In this document: positions 38,080 to 47,499 of the stretch, in pieces
Position numbering within the stretch: position 1 is the first letter of the stretch
How the letters are laid out: each line of letters starts with the position of its first letter
Assembly (NCBI GenBank): GCA_934668695.1
Contig: CAKUOD010000002.1
Coordinates: forward strand, 62,001 to 126,000
Direction: 5' to 3'
DNA from: an uncultured Collinsella sp.
Lineage (GTDB): Bacteria; Actinomycetota; Coriobacteriia; Coriobacteriales; Coriobacteriaceae
Length of the DNA stretch: 64,000 nucleotides
Program-made: the position numbers and the translations under genes
Notes under the pieces: generated by a model
Seen by the model: the letters and a program-made list of their open reading frames with translations, nothing else
Told to the model about the DNA's origin: nothing
The model's database searches: none

Positions 38080-38376
38080 TCTCGATCTGTAACAGTTAGG
38101 GGCCAAAAACCGGTCTAACTGTTACAGATCGAGATGTTGAGTTCTGACTCGACGAAATGTCTCAATCTGTAACAGTAACTCGGCAAAAACGGGTCTAGTT
38201 GTTACAGAACGAGACAAACCCCAACCCCGCGAGACAACGTCTCAATCTGTAACAGTAAGGGGTCAAAAACCTCTCCAGATGTTACAGATTGAGACATTTG
38301 AGTTGTTGGCTGATGGTTTGTCTCGATCTGTAACAGTTAAGGTCCAAAAGCGGGTCTAGTTGTTACAGAACAAGAT
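38080..38376. repeat. Family A palindrome array, four units
   Basis: Units start at 38080, 38160, 38240 and 38321 (80, 80, 81 bp). Unit 1 is the most regular copy in the window: arm TCTCGATCTGTAACAGTTAG (38080-38099), 15-nt loop, and an exactly complementary 20-bp arm (38115-38134). Units 2 and 4 have right-arm mismatches (CAGAACGAGA, CAGAACAAGA). The array lies between the kinase and copA genes and closes the bracket around the FHA-kinase cassette. Confidence 0.93.
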
Positions 38377-38449
38377 GAATGGTTGGACGGTCCGCTGGCC
38401 CGGCAGCTGACCCCTTCTGAAACGAAATGTCATACATTTCTATCTCCAC

Positions 38450-38479
38450 TGGACACCCCCAGGGGGTATGGGTGTATAG
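38450..38479 (+). promoter_or_regulatory. copA promoter with embedded CsoR-type operator
   Basis: TGGACA (38450-38455), an 18-bp spacer and TATAGT (38474-38479). The inverted repeat ACACCCCCAGGGGGTAT (38453-38469) overlaps the -35 box and the spacer and matches the G/C-tract palindromes bound by CsoR repressors. The CsoR gene is 2.9 kb downstream (41376). Confidence 0.75.
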
Positions 38480-38527
38480 TATCGGCAGGTTAACATTTCC
38501 GACATTACCCCACAGAAAGGAGAAGCC

Positions 38528-40867
38528 ATGGCTCAAGATAAGTTCGATGTGGGTGGCATGACGTGCGCCGCCTGCCAGGCACACGTGGATCGCGCCGTCA
38601 GCAAGCTCGACGGCGTCCAAAGCGTCGCGGTCAACCTGCTCGCCGGCTCCATGCTGGTCGACTATGACCCCGCGCAGGTCACCCCCGACGACATCTGCAC
38701 CGCCGTCGACCGCGCGGGCTACTCGGCATCGCCCGTCAGCGCGGGCACCGAGGCCACCCCAGGCGGCAGCGCGCAGGCCAGGTCCGGCGCCACCCATATG
38801 GAGTCGCCCACCAAAAAGCTGGAGGTCGCCGCCTCCGCCATGCGCACCCGCCTCATCGTCTCAATCATCTTCCTCATCCCGTTGTTCTACATAGGCATGG
38901 GGCACATGCTCGGCTGGCCGCTGCCCGGCATCTTCACCGACCACACGCACAGCATGACGCTCGCGCTCACCGAGCTCGTCCTGCTCATTCCCATCGTCTA
39001 CGTCAACGACGCGTACTTTATCAACGGCTTCAAATCGCTCGTGCACGGCGCGCCCACCATGGACGCGCTCATCGCCGTCGGCGCCACCGCGTCCATCGCC
39101 TGGTCGCTCTATGCCATGTTCATCATGGCCGACCAGCTGGCCGCCGGACAGGTCCACGAGGCCATGATGACGGGCATGGACAACCTGTATTTTGAGAGCG
39201 CCGGCACGATTCTGTCGCTCGTCACCGTGGGCAAGTACCTCGAGACGCGCAGCAAGTCCAAGACCGGCGGTGCGATCGAGGCGCTGATCGACCTGGCGCC
39301 CAAGACCGCGACCGTTGTGGCCGAGGACGGTACCGAGACTACCGTCGACGTCGATGCCATCCTGCCCGGTCAGGTGCTGCGTATACGCCCCGGCGAGTCC
39401 ATCCCCGTCGACGGCGTGGTGCTCGAGGGTGCCTCGGCCGTCGATGAGAGCGCGCTTACCGGCGAGTCCATCCCCGTAGAAAAGACCGTCGGCGACACCG
39501 TCAACGCCGCGACGGTCAACCGCACTGGATCGTTCACCTTCCGCGCTACGCGCGTGGGCGCCGACACGTCGCTCGCCAAGATTATCCAGCTTGTGGAGGA
39601 CGCCAACGCCACCAAGGCGCCCATCGCCCGCATGGCCGATAAGGTCGCCGGCGTGTTTGTACCCGTGGTGTTTGTCATCTCGGCCGTGACCTTTGTGACG
39701 TGGATGGCGCTGACCGGAAGTGTGAACGAGGCGCTCACCTCCGCCGTCGCCGTGCTGGTGATCAGCTGCCCGTGCGCGCTGGGCCTGGCCACGCCCGTCG
39801 CAATTATGGTCGGCACCGGCAAGGGCGCCGAGATGGGCATTCTATTCAAGAGCGCCGAGGCACTGGAGAACCTGCGCAACGTGGGCACCGTGGTGCTCGA
39901 CAAGACGGGCACCGTCACCCGCGGCAAGCCGGCCGTAACCGACATCGTGGTGGCGACGCGCGCCGACGGGACGCCTGCCATGAGCGAGAAGGCGCTGCTC
40001 AAGCTTGCCGCCGCGCTGGAGCGCCAAAGTGAGCATCCGCTGGCCGAGGCGATTATGGCCGAGTGCGAGACACGCGGGATCGTCGCGCGCATGGTCGAGG
40101 ACTTTTCCGCCGTGCCCGGCCGTGGCGTCACGGCGCGCGAGGGGCAAAACGCCATTGCCGCCGGCAACGTGCAGCTGATGAACGAGCTGGGGGTCGCCGT
40201 GGCCGCTGGTCTTGCCGAGCAATTTGCCGCCGAGGGCAAGACGCCGCTGTTCTTTGCCAAGAACGGCGAGCTTGCCGGCACCATCGCCGTGGCCGATGAG
40301 GTTAAGGAGACGAGCGCCGGAGCTATCGCCGCGCTGCGCTCGCTCGGCGTCGACGTGCGCATGCTCACCGGCGACAACCGCGTGACGGCCGAGGCCATCG
40401 CCCGCCGCGTGGGACTGGGCCGCGAGCAGGTTATTGCCGACGTTCTTCCCGCCGACAAGGAGCGCCACGTGCGCGAGCTGCAGGATGCGGGCGGCAAGGT
40501 CGCCATGGTGGGCGACGGCATCAATGACTCCCCCGCCCTGGCGCGCGCCGATGTGGGCCTCGCCATCGGCACCGGCGCCGACATCGCCAAGGAGGGTGCC
40601 GACGTGGTGCTCATGCGCAGCGACCTCATGGACGTCGCCCGTGCCATCGAGCTCTCGCGCGCCACGATCCGCAACATCAAGCAAGATCTGTTCTGGGCGC
40701 TGTTCTACAACGGCATCGGCATTCCGCTGGCCGCGGGCGTGTTCTTCCCGCTCACCGGCTGGCAGCTCTCGCCGATGTTCGGCGCCGCGGCGATGAGCCT
40801 GTCGAGCGTATGCGTCGTAAGCAATGCTCTGCGCCTGAAATCCTTTAAGCCCAAGACGGCGCACTGA
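38528..40867 (+). CDS. copA: Copper-exporting P-type ATPase
   Basis: A 779-aa P1B-type ATPase that pumps Cu(I) out of the cytosol. It has one N-terminal metal-binding domain (GMTCAAC, C13/C16), eight membrane segments, the transport motif SCPCALG (about 413-416), the phosphorylation site DKTGT (D458) and the hinge [11 protein letters not shown] (about 662). A Ser/Pro/Gly linker joins the HMA domain to the channel. AAGGAG precedes the ATG. It is controlled by a CsoR-type operator (38453-38469) and followed by copZ and csoR, a complete copper module. Confidence 0.96.
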   Translation: MAQDKFDVGGMTCAACQAHVDRAVSKLDGVQSVAVNLLAGSMLVDYDPAQVTPDDICTAVDRAGYSASPVSAGTEATPGGSAQARSGATHMESPTKKLEVAASAMRTRLIVSIIFLIPLFYIGMGHMLGWPLPGIFTDHTHSMTLALTELVLLIPIVYVNDAYFINGFKSLVHGAPTMDALIAVGATASIAWSLYAMFIMADQLAAGQVHEAMMTGMDNLYFESAGTILSLVTVGKYLETRSKSKTGGAIEALIDLAPKTATVVAEDGTETTVDVDAILPGQVLRIRPGESIPVDGVVLEGASAVDESALTGESIPVEKTVGDTVNAATVNRTGSFTFRATRVGADTSLAKIIQLVEDANATKAPIARMADKVAGVFVPVVFVISAVTFVTWMALTGSVNEALTSAVAVLVISCPCALGLATPVAIMVGTGKGAEMGILFKSAEALENLRNVGTVVLDKTGTVTRGKPAVTDIVVATRADGTPAMSEKALLKLAAALERQSEHPLAEAIMAECETRGIVARMVEDFSAVPGRGVTAREGQNAIAAGNVQLMNELGVAVAAGLAEQFAAEGKTPLFFAKNGELAGTIAVADEVKETSAGAIAALRSLGVDVRMLTGDNRVTAEAIARRVGLGREQVIADVLPADKERHVRELQDAGGKVAMVGDGINDSPALARADVGLAIGTGADIAKEGADVVLMRSDLMDVARAIELSRATIRNIKQDLFWALFYNGIGIPLAAGVFFPLTGWQLSPMFGAAAMSLSSVCVVSNALRLKSFKPKTAH

Positions 40868-40871
40868 TGCA

Positions 40872-40943
40872 CCCGACCTTGCCCCTCAAACCGTCGCTCG
40901 CGTACCCAAGTACGCTTCGCTCCTCTTTCGGGGCAATCTCGGG
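40872..40943. repeat. Long imperfect inverted repeat between copA and copZ
   Basis: Nested arms CCCGA/TCGGG (40872/40939), TTGCCCC/GGGGCAA (40879-40885/40930-40936) and CGTAC/GTACG around CCAA. It could form a hairpin of about 70 nt in the copA-copZ transcript and act as a partial terminator or RNA-processing stem. Confidence 0.55.
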
Positions 40944-41019
40944 CACCTCAGCGCACCTTTAAGATGACGCTGTTCACGACTAAACTGTCAGATAATCTCA
41001 ATCGATAAGGAGTACACCC

Positions 41020-41241
41020 ATGCGTTACACGATCAAGACTTCCGGCCTTATGTGCGGCCATTGCGATGCTACCGTGGAGACCGCGCTGCTCAACGTGGCC
41101 GGCGTGACCGACGCCGATGCCGATCACGAGACCCAGACCGTCCAGGTTGAGTGCGCCGAAACCGTGACCGCCGAGCAGCTCGCCGCCGCCGTCGAAGGCG
41201 CCGGCGAGAAATTCCACGCCCTGTCTGTAACCGCCGCGTAG
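41020..41241 (+). CDS. copZ: Copper chaperone, heavy-metal-associated domain
   Basis: A 73-aa single-domain HMA protein. The metal site is GLMCGHCDATV (CGHC, with His between the cysteines), near residue 12; the remaining betaalphabetabetaalphabeta pattern fits the family (VAGVTDADADHETQTVQVE). It probably shuttles Cu(I) to the upstream copA. AAGGAG lies 9 nt before the ATG. It is followed by a family B palindrome and csoR. Confidence 0.9.
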   Translation: MRYTIKTSGLMCGHCDATVETALLNVAGVTDADADHETQTVQVECAETVTAEQLAAAVEGAGEKFHALSVTAA

Positions 41242-41254
41242 CAGCCGCCACCCA

Positions 41255-41341
41255 CCCCCCCGTCAGTTGCGGTGAGATACGGACTATTGAGCCGCCCTAG
41301 GCCTTTAAACAGTCCGTATTTCACCGCAACTGACGGGGGGG
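41255..41341. repeat. Family B palindrome, copy 3, extended arms
   Basis: This copy has the longest arms: CCCCCCCGTCAGTTGCGGTG with exact complement CACCGCAACTGACGGGGGGG, then GATACGGACT/AGTCCGTATT inward. It sits between copZ and csoR on the plus strand and would form a very stable hairpin in the transcript. Confidence 0.9.
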
Positions 41342-41375
41342 TATCCGGAAGATCGACCAGAAACGAGGACTCGCC

Positions 41376-41648
41376 ATGATGGCAGATCATAAATCGGTGA
41401 CCCGCATGCTCAAGACGGCGCGCGGGCAGATCGACGGCATCCTGCGGATGGTCGAGGAGGACCGTTACTGCGTCGACATCTCCACGCAGCTCATGGCCAC
41501 GCAGGCACTCATCGCGCGCATCAACGCCGATGTGCTCAAAGCCCATATCGAGGGCTGCGTGACTTCGGCAATCGAATCGGGCGACGAAGATCTCAAAGCC
41601 GCCAAGCTCGCCGAGATCGAACGCGTTGTCGACAAGCTCTCCAAATGA
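41376..41648 (+). CDS. csoR: CsoR family copper-sensing repressor
   Basis: A 90-aa all-helical repressor of the DUF156 family. The Cu(I) ligand triad is C32, H57 and C61 (RYCVDI, KAHIEGC), spaced exactly as in CsoR. The N-terminal TRMLKTARGQIDGILRMVEED is the family signature. It should bind the operator at 38453-38469 in the copA promoter and release it when copper is bound. GAGGA precedes the ATG at 41376. Confidence 0.94.
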   Translation: MMADHKSVTRMLKTARGQIDGILRMVEEDRYCVDISTQLMATQALIARINADVLKAHIEGCVTSAIESGDEDLKAAKLAEIERVVDKLSK

Positions 41649-42212
41649 CCAGTATCTACGGAGCCTATAACAAAAGAATCACACTCGAGACATCGATTCC
41701 AGTCAATTCGTAGTCAAAGCCAATAAAGCTGATTACCCCCGAGGCACTGATCCCAGGACGCTGCAAATAACTTCATCAGCCCTGTACATCGCCTCTTTGC
41801 AATTCGCCAAGCCGAGCGAGAGATATGTTAGCTTCAAAAGAATTCAATGCCAGACAAGAAGCCCTTGCATTTATTAATCCCCTAGATAACCGTCTGGTCA
41901 CTCAGTCGCACTGCTGTCTGAACAGTTCAAACCCCCAACACGCCACGATGCCTCAACGTTCTGTAGTTTTCTTCGTGAATTCAAAGACATATTTTACTTC
42001 ACGTCAAGAGGACCTTTTCGAACATCCATTCAGATCCAATAGGAGATGCGACAACCAGAATAACGAATCATCAAATAGCAGCTACACGCTAAAACAACAG
42101 AAGGCGCTATACTTACATAAAACGTAGTTTTCTAAGCTTGAAGTTTCATTTTCCGCCCAATAGATTTCGTAATATAAATACGTCAGAGCATAGTTAATGG
42201 AGTTGATAAAGC
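41649..42212. other. AT-rich intergenic segment, left part of a low-GC island
   Basis: About 560 bp of much lower GC than the surroundings. One short reading frame (41825-42127, 100 codons) has no convincing ribosome-binding site, domain or codon bias of the host and is not called as a gene. No repeat of families A-C is seen here. Confidence 0.5.
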
Positions 42213-43529
42213 ATGGGAAGAAAGCTTGTAACTCAATTTCTAAAAGACGAAGCTCAAGCCAGACTACAATGGCTTGAGTTGCTTATGAATATTCCAGACG
42301 CACCCCTCGATATCGCGTATAAATCAAAGTACGAAATTATAAGAGAATATTATCCGTTTGCCATTTATAGCATGGATTGCCACGCGAACTGGACAGCTCG
42401 CAGCATATGGGAACATACAGAAGAATATCAAGTTCAGAGGACAGAGACTGTCTATATCGACTATATGGGCCGCGAACACGATCGGCCTTTCAACGATATC
42501 CAAACTGTTGATGGCAAGATGGTCGACCATTATCGTCAGCCAATGAATAAAATAGTTTACGACACAAAAAAGAGAACGATTGTAGACACTGTTCAAGATT
42601 CCCATGGTTGCGTGGGGCCCCGTACCCTCTCTGACCGGATCGCACTTTGCGATTTCCCCAATCTCCTAACTTGGGCAGGCCATTTCAGCGACAAACAATT
42701 TACTGAGGTTGATGACGATACCTTAAGCGGTTGTGCTATTAAAACTCAAAGCGTAAGTGCAGCTGAAGCCGATAATCAAGCTGAAAAAGACGCATTTTCA
42801 GAGCTATGCTCCATCGCGCGCAAAGATGTACCCGGAGACAGGTATGAAAATCTTGAAGTATTTGATTTCAAGGCAACCGATATTAATCGAACCGTCGTAT
42901 ATCTCGCTGTTTACCATATTATCTACGAATACGAGGGAAGACGCTACGAATGCTATATTAGCGGCAGTGGCAACAAAACCGATGTCGAGCTGACAAGTCA
43001 TCCAACAGATGGAATCTTAAAATCACGCGAAAACACGCTTAAAACTGAAGCGAAAAAGCACGGCCTTGCATCGCGTAAAACTATATTCTTGATTTGCATT
43101 CCATTTTTATTATGCGCCTCAGGTCTGCGCGCCCCCTTTGGTCAACTTTGCTTGGTGGGGGCAATTTACTGCGGCATCCGATTCTATATAGCACGAAACA
43201 TCAGTAAGGAAATAGCCAAAATACAAGAACGCTTTGCAAGTGATAACACATCGATCAGGCAGAGGGTACTTGAAATCTCCGAACTCGACTCTATATCAGA
43301 CGAAGAAAAAATGCAGACTATAGATGGATGGCTAAACAATCGCTCGAGCGCCATTACCGCTGACGACGTTCAGATTGAGACAGTGTTAGAAGATCAGAAG
43401 ACCAAGATAGAAAAGCTAAACAAAATAGCAATCTCAGTCTCAGTCGCGATAATACTACTATCGATTATAGTTTCAATATCTAGCGGATTATTCAATGGGT
43501 TCGGGTCCCCCAGAACGATATATTGGTGA
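42213..43529 (+). CDS. Hypothetical membrane protein in an AT-rich island
   Basis: A 438-aa protein of unknown function. Residues 1-285 look soluble and are rich in charged and aromatic residues (YYPFAIYSMDCHANW, VHYIIYEYEGRRYECYISGSG-like beta patterns). Two hydrophobic segments lie about 292-308 (IFLICIPFLLCASG) and 312-330, a coiled, acidic region follows (about 335-405), and a last membrane segment is near 412-433. GGAG lies 9 nt before the ATG. Codon usage and GC content are clearly lower than in neighbours, suggesting recent acquisition. No domain was recognised. Confidence 0.7.
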   Translation: MGRKLVTQFLKDEAQARLQWLELLMNIPDAPLDIAYKSKYEIIREYYPFAIYSMDCHANWTARSIWEHTEEYQVQRTETVYIDYMGREHDRPFNDIQTVDGKMVDHYRQPMNKIVYDTKKRTIVDTVQDSHGCVGPRTLSDRIALCDFPNLLTWAGHFSDKQFTEVDDDTLSGCAIKTQSVSAAEADNQAEKDAFSELCSIARKDVPGDRYENLEVFDFKATDINRTVVYLAVYHIIYEYEGRRYECYISGSGNKTDVELTSHPTDGILKSRENTLKTEAKKHGLASRKTIFLICIPFLLCASGLRAPFGQLCLVGAIYCGIRFYIARNISKEIAKIQERFASDNTSIRQRVLEISELDSISDEEKMQTIDGWLNNRSSAITADDVQIETVLEDQKTKIEKLNKIAISVSVAIILLSIIVSISSGLFNGFGSPRTIYW

Positions 43530-43947
43530 TTTTCGTATCATGCGCCATGATTCAATGGAAGTAGTCTCCGTTTCGCTTTATCACGGTCGGAAAGCGACTC
43601 GACAACGAGTACTGCATATACTGGTTGCCGCTTTTCTCGTAGCTTCAGGAGTCAGTTCTTCTTCTCTATTATCAAATTAAATGTGATTCAAAACTACTTT
43701 GCCCATTTTTCATCTCGCTGCTTCCGCAATAATTTGAATTTAGCCACGAATCTCCATTGAATTTAATCAGTTGGTTTTAATCTAAGAAAAACCGAGCTCT
43801 TGGGAAAATAAATATATCCTTAAGTCTTTTCCCATTTGATTAACCGGCTAGACATATACTCTCTCCAAACTCTTAACATTTACGCGTGAAATCAACTGCG
43901 ATTGGGGTATAAATCAGCAGTTAGTTTCGGCTGGAGGGTATTTCTGC
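43530..43947. other. AT-rich intergenic segment, right part of the island
   Basis: No supported gene, RNA or repeat was found. GC content returns to the local average at about 43940, where the next gene begins. Confidence 0.5.
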
Positions 43948-44421
43948 ATGAATGACTTTATGAAGGGCCGCAATGGCGCCGATGAACTCACCATCGTGAT
44001 GGGTTTTGCCGGCATCGTCATCGCGATGATCGGATCGATAGCCCGTATCCAGTGGCTCAGTTGGATCGCCATCGCCGTCATCGTGATCGGCGTGCTGCGC
44101 GGCCTGTCCAAAAACATCGACGCTCGCCGCAAGGAGAACGCCGCCTTTGTCGCCGGTTCGGCCAAGGTCCCTGGCTTGGGCAAGTTCGTCGCCAGCCTGG
44201 GCGGCGGCGCCGCGGCGGCCAACGCCTCGCGCGCAGCCGGCACCAGCAAAGAGGACCTGGAGCGCGCTAAGCGCACGGCCAAGAAGATGTGGAAGGGTCG
44301 CAAGACCACGGCCTACCTCAAGTGCCCCAACTGCGGCCAGATGCTCTCCGTCCCCAAGGGCAAGGGCAAGATCCGCGTCACCTGTCCCAAGTGCCACGCC
44401 AAGATGGAAACCCGCTCCTAG
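43948..44421 (+). CDS. Small membrane protein with C-terminal zinc ribbon
   Basis: A 157-aa protein: two membrane segments (about 14-31 and 36-52), a Gly/Ala and Lys/Arg-rich linker, and a C-terminal zinc ribbon made of CPNCGQ and CPKCHA (CxxC-x~16-CxxC). The order is common in small Coriobacteriia membrane proteins of unknown role. GGAGGG precedes the ATG. A strong bidirectional terminator follows at 44484. Confidence 0.8.
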   Translation: MNDFMKGRNGADELTIVMGFAGIVIAMIGSIARIQWLSWIAIAVIVIGVLRGLSKNIDARRKENAAFVAGSAKVPGLGKFVASLGGGAAAANASRAAGTSKEDLERAKRTAKKMWKGRKTTAYLKCPNCGQMLSVPKGKGKIRVTCPKCHAKMETRS

Positions 44422-44432
44422 CCACCGCACGT

Positions 44433-44461
44433 GAGACAAATTAATCAGGTTTGTTTGTCCC
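44433..44461. repeat. Degenerate family C-like element
   Basis: GACAAATTAATCAGGTTTG and TTTGTC share the TCAGGTTTGTTTG core with family C copies at 55303 and 56436 but have lost the GGTGCA arms. Assignment to the family is tentative. Confidence 0.4.
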
Positions 44462-44483
44462 AAATCTTAAGTATTTGTTCGAT

Positions 44484-44523
44484 AAAAAAGCCGAGGTCTC
44501 GTGTTGAGACCTCGGCTTTTTTT
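44484..44523. terminator. Bidirectional Rho-independent terminator
   Basis: AAAAAAGCCGAGGTCTC and GAGACCTCGGCTTTTTT form a near-perfect 16-bp stem with a 5-nt loop, with A-tract and T-tract on the two sides. It separates the convergent zinc-ribbon and amidohydrolase genes. Confidence 0.95.
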
Positions 44524-44574
44524 GCGTGGGGCGACAGCATTCGACGAAAACTGTCGCCCCCGTCACGCCAGTGC

Positions 44575-45945
44575 CTACGCCACGCCGTCGCGCGCAAGCT
44601 CCTCGGCCAGTGCCTCGGCAGGCATGGCCATAATCGCGTCAAGTTCGGCGTCCACCTCAGGGATATGCTTGACCTTTAGTTTGCGCACTAAGACGCCGCG
44701 ACACATCACGTGCATCGGCTTGCGCAGGGCCGACAGGTCATCCAGAGGATTCTCGCGCGTCACCAAAATGTCGGCCGCCTTGCCGCACTCGATCGTGCCC
44801 GTCTCGTCGCCCAGGCCCAGCAGCTCGGCATTGACCTGCATGGCCGTATGCAGCGCAAACGCATTGCTCACGCCCACGTACTTGGCAAAGTAAGCCACCT
44901 CGCGCCACATGTCGTACTGCGTGACGAACGGGCAGCTCGAGTCCGTGCCCAAGCCCACCCTAACGCCGGCATTCAGGGCAGCGCGTGCGCTCTCGATAAT
45001 ACCCGAGCACACGATGTCACCGTTCTTCTTTTGCGTGTCGGTCGAATGGGTCTTCTCCGGGTCGAGCAGCACAAACGGCAGCGCCGGGCTAATCGTGCAG
45101 GTCACGCTCGATGCGCGTCCCTCGAGCTGCGTGCCCGCGGCGCCACGGTACAGCTCCAGGATCTCGGGCGTCATCGGGGCACCGTGCTCGATCGTGTCGA
45201 CCCCGGCCTCAAGCGCGGCCTTCACGCCCTCGGTGCTCTCGACATGGGCCATAACCGGAAGGCCGACCTCGTGCGCCGCCTTGCACGCCGCCGCGGCGAC
45301 ATCGACCGGCATGCGCAGCACACCCGGCTCGCCAACCTCGGTCGCGTCGAACACGCCACCCGTCACGAACAACTTGATGACATCGGCGCCGCGCGCATAC
45401 AGGTCGCGCACCTGCTCGGCTGCCTCGGCGGGAGTATTGGCCACCTGTGCGAACAGACCCGCGCCGTGGCCGCCCGGCACCGTAACGCCCGTGCCCGGCG
45501 CCACCAGACGCGGGCCCTGATACTTGCCGGCGTCGATGGCGTCGCGCACGGCGATGTCGGCAAACAGCGGGTCACCTGCGCCGCGTACCGTGGTCACGCC
45601 GCTCGCCAGCTGCTGCTGGGCGCTGCCCTTGAGGATATGACGAACGATGGCGCGGCCCACGGGATTATCGAGCTTCTTCATGAGCGCGCCCGCATCACCC
45701 GCCGAGACCGGCTTGCCCGAACCGCACAGATGCACGTGCATGTTGATGAGACCGGGCATGAGGTACGCACCGGCCAGGTCGATGACCTCGGCACCCGCCG
45801 GCGCCTGTGCCACGGCACTCGGGCCAATCCAGGTGATGACGCCGCGCTCAACAGACACGGCCATATCGGACTGCGGCTCCATATGCTCCGAGCCATCCAG
45901 AATAGTCGCATTGATAAACAGCGTGGGACGATCGGCAGACGCCAT
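44575..45945 (-). CDS. Metal-dependent amidohydrolase (imidazolonepropionase-like)
   Basis: A 456-aa enzyme of the amidohydrolase superfamily. Metal ligands are seen in NMHVH (first pair), the bridging Lys in DVIKLFVTGG, His in MAHVE and IEHGAP, and Asp in GLGTDSS. The layout fits the Xaa-Pro dipeptidase/imidazolonepropionase-like subgroup that hydrolyses N-acyl or N-aminoacyl amino acids. No signal peptide. GGGAGGAG precedes the ATG. It is monocistronic; its substrate cannot be fixed from sequence alone. Confidence 0.85.
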   Translation of the reverse strand: MASADRPTLFINATILDGSEHMEPQSDMAVSVERGVITWIGPSAVAQAPAGAEVIDLAGAYLMPGLINMHVHLCGSGKPVSAGDAGALMKKLDNPVGRAIVRHILKGSAQQQLASGVTTVRGAGDPLFADIAVRDAIDAGKYQGPRLVAPGTGVTVPGGHGAGLFAQVANTPAEAAEQVRDLYARGADVIKLFVTGGVFDATEVGEPGVLRMPVDVAAAACKAAHEVGLPVMAHVESTEGVKAALEAGVDTIEHGAPMTPEILELYRGAAGTQLEGRASSVTCTISPALPFVLLDPEKTHSTDTQKKNGDIVCSGIIESARAALNAGVRVGLGTDSSCPFVTQYDMWREVAYFAKYVGVSNAFALHTAMQVNAELLGLGDETGTIECGKAADILVTRENPLDDLSALRKPMHVMCRGVLVRKLKVKHIPEVDAELDAIMAMPAEALAEELARDGVA

Positions 45946-46097
45946 ATCGGGCTCCTCCCTCGATTAACATGAACATTTGTCCATTATCACCTAATGCAGC
46001 GGACTAAAGTCGTACATATCGGTTAACGGATAAAAGAGAGGAATGTGGGGATGAACGGGAGTCGATGTGGCCTTACTCCAGCGGTACCTGCAAAACA

Positions 46098-46395
46098 TCT
46101 CAATCTGTAACAGATAGGTCGGTTTTCAGCCGCCAGATGTTACAGATTGAGATTTTCAGGCGCGCACCCAACTTATATCTCAATCTGTAACAGTTAGACC
46201 GTGTTTTGGCTGCCAGACGTTACAGATTGAGATCTTTCAGCAGCGGTCAATCTTCCGTCTCGATCTGTAACAGTCAGAAGGTCAAACAGTCCCTTGCTGT
46301 TACAGATCGAGACATTCGGTCGATGCTGCGCCTGTTCGTCTCAATCTGTAACAGTTATTGGCCCAAACAGCCCCAAGACGTTATAGATCGAGACA
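46098..46395. repeat. Family A palindrome array, four units
   Basis: Units start at 46098, 46178, 46258 and 46339 (80, 80, 81 bp). Units 1 and 2 have A/T arms (TCTCAATCTG / CAGATTGAGA), unit 3 the G/C version, and unit 4 is mixed with a damaged right arm (GTTATAGATCGAGA). The second spacer, around TCTTTCAGCAGCGGTCAATC, nearly repeats the first spacer of the array at 47500. The array ends 8 bp before the stop codon of the DUF559-like gene. The remaining 150 bp up to the amidohydrolase hold its presumed promoter only. Confidence 0.93.
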
Positions 46396-46402
46396 AACTC
46401 CC

Positions 46403-47446
46403 TCAGCGCCCATACCACTGCCTCCTCCACTCCTCGGCCAATTCTGGCTGCCGGGGAATACCCGCCAGCCTCATCTTCTCGACCAGCTTCCCCGGGTCTT
46501 TGAGCTCATCGAACGTAAACCGCAGAACTTTGTGTCCGAGCATTGTCAGATGAGATTCTCGCTGGCGCTCCGCCACAAACGGGTCGACGGACTTCCGGCC
46601 ATCGCCGGCCTGCAGCGTATACTTCCCCTTCCCGTCCAGCTCGCCGATGACGCACGTCCCGTCCTCGAGCCGCCAGAAATAGTCGACCCGAAACACGTTG
46701 CTCGGATCAAGCGGGTCATGAAACTCCACCTGAAGCTCCGGCACCGGAAAGCCGTACGCAATAAAGAAGGCTCGAAAACGAGACTCGCCGCCGTTTTCGG
46801 ACAGCCCGTCCGTATACGCCGCAATCACCTGCGCCCTGCGATACCCACGTCGACCATCGCAATCGGCGCGAAGCCGCTCACGCAACTCATCGCGCGACGA
46901 GCCCTTCGCCCGCAAGGCAGAATCGGCAATTGCCAACCCATACGAAAACGGCGCCCGTAGCAGGCAATCCTCCACCGTGCGCCAAAACGGCGTCACCCGC
47001 ACACCGTCGACGCGCTCTAGCGCACCCGCCGCCTGCGGACGCAGCAACCTGCACCCACCGCTCAACGGCGCAGAACAGCCCGTCTTAACAAGAAAACACG
47101 GCCCGAGCAAATCGTTCGGCACTTCCAAGCCCCACAGAAGGGCCGCGTCATATCCCCAGAACGCCCAATCGGAATGAAACTCCGCAAGACCCTTGATGGT
47201 CCGCAGCGCCCGCTCCGACGGCGTCAGCAAATCCCAATCATGTTGAAAACAGAATAGATACGGCTCGGGCTCCGCGATATCGTCGGTCCCCACATGGCGC
47301 CGCAGCCACATGAGCTCGGCATTGTCGTGGGTTGCGAGCAGCGCGCCCTGCTCCCCCGCCTCCGTGAGCCGAGCGAGCATCCTGTTTCGCGCCAATGTGT
47401 TACGAGTCGTATGTTTGTGTTCGCGGACAGTATTGGACACTTCCAT
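46403..47446 (-). CDS. Putative DUF559/Vsr-like endonuclease-domain protein
   Basis: About 347 aa. The C-terminal 110 residues read VDYFWRLEDGTCVIGELDGKGKY ... RQRESHLTMLGHKVLRFTFDEL, matching the DUF559/Vsr-like restriction-endonuclease fold, with a D...ExDxK core. The N-terminal two-thirds resemble AbiEi-type proteins (TLARNRMLARLTEAG, WAFWGYDAALLWGLEVP). The first in-frame start (47527) lies inside a repeat unit, so the ATG at 47446 is preferred, though its ribosome-binding site is weak. Family A arrays flank it within 10 and about 55 bp. Such genes are often annotated as AbiEi-like; its role here is unknown. Confidence 0.68.
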   Translation of the reverse strand: MEVSNTVREHKHTTRNTLARNRMLARLTEAGEQGALLATHDNAELMWLRRHVGTDDIAEPEPYLFCFQHDWDLLTPSERALRTIKGLAEFHSDWAFWGYDAALLWGLEVPNDLLGPCFLVKTGCSAPLSGGCRLLRPQAAGALERVDGVRVTPFWRTVEDCLLRAPFSYGLAIADSALRAKGSSRDELRERLRADCDGRRGYRRAQVIAAYTDGLSENGGESRFRAFFIAYGFPVPELQVEFHDPLDPSNVFRVDYFWRLEDGTCVIGELDGKGKYTLQAGDGRKSVDPFVAERQRESHLTMLGHKVLRFTFDELKDPGKLVEKMRLAGIPRQPELAEEWRRQWYGR

Positions 47447-47499
47447 CACCACCAATTCTGGCAAACGAACCATTACTGCCATTGCCGCCACTGGTAAAC

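Noticed and set aside
41825..42127. 100-codon reading frame in the AT-rich island
   Set aside because: No ribosome-binding site of note, no domain, and no coding bias; random frame is more likely in low-GC DNA.
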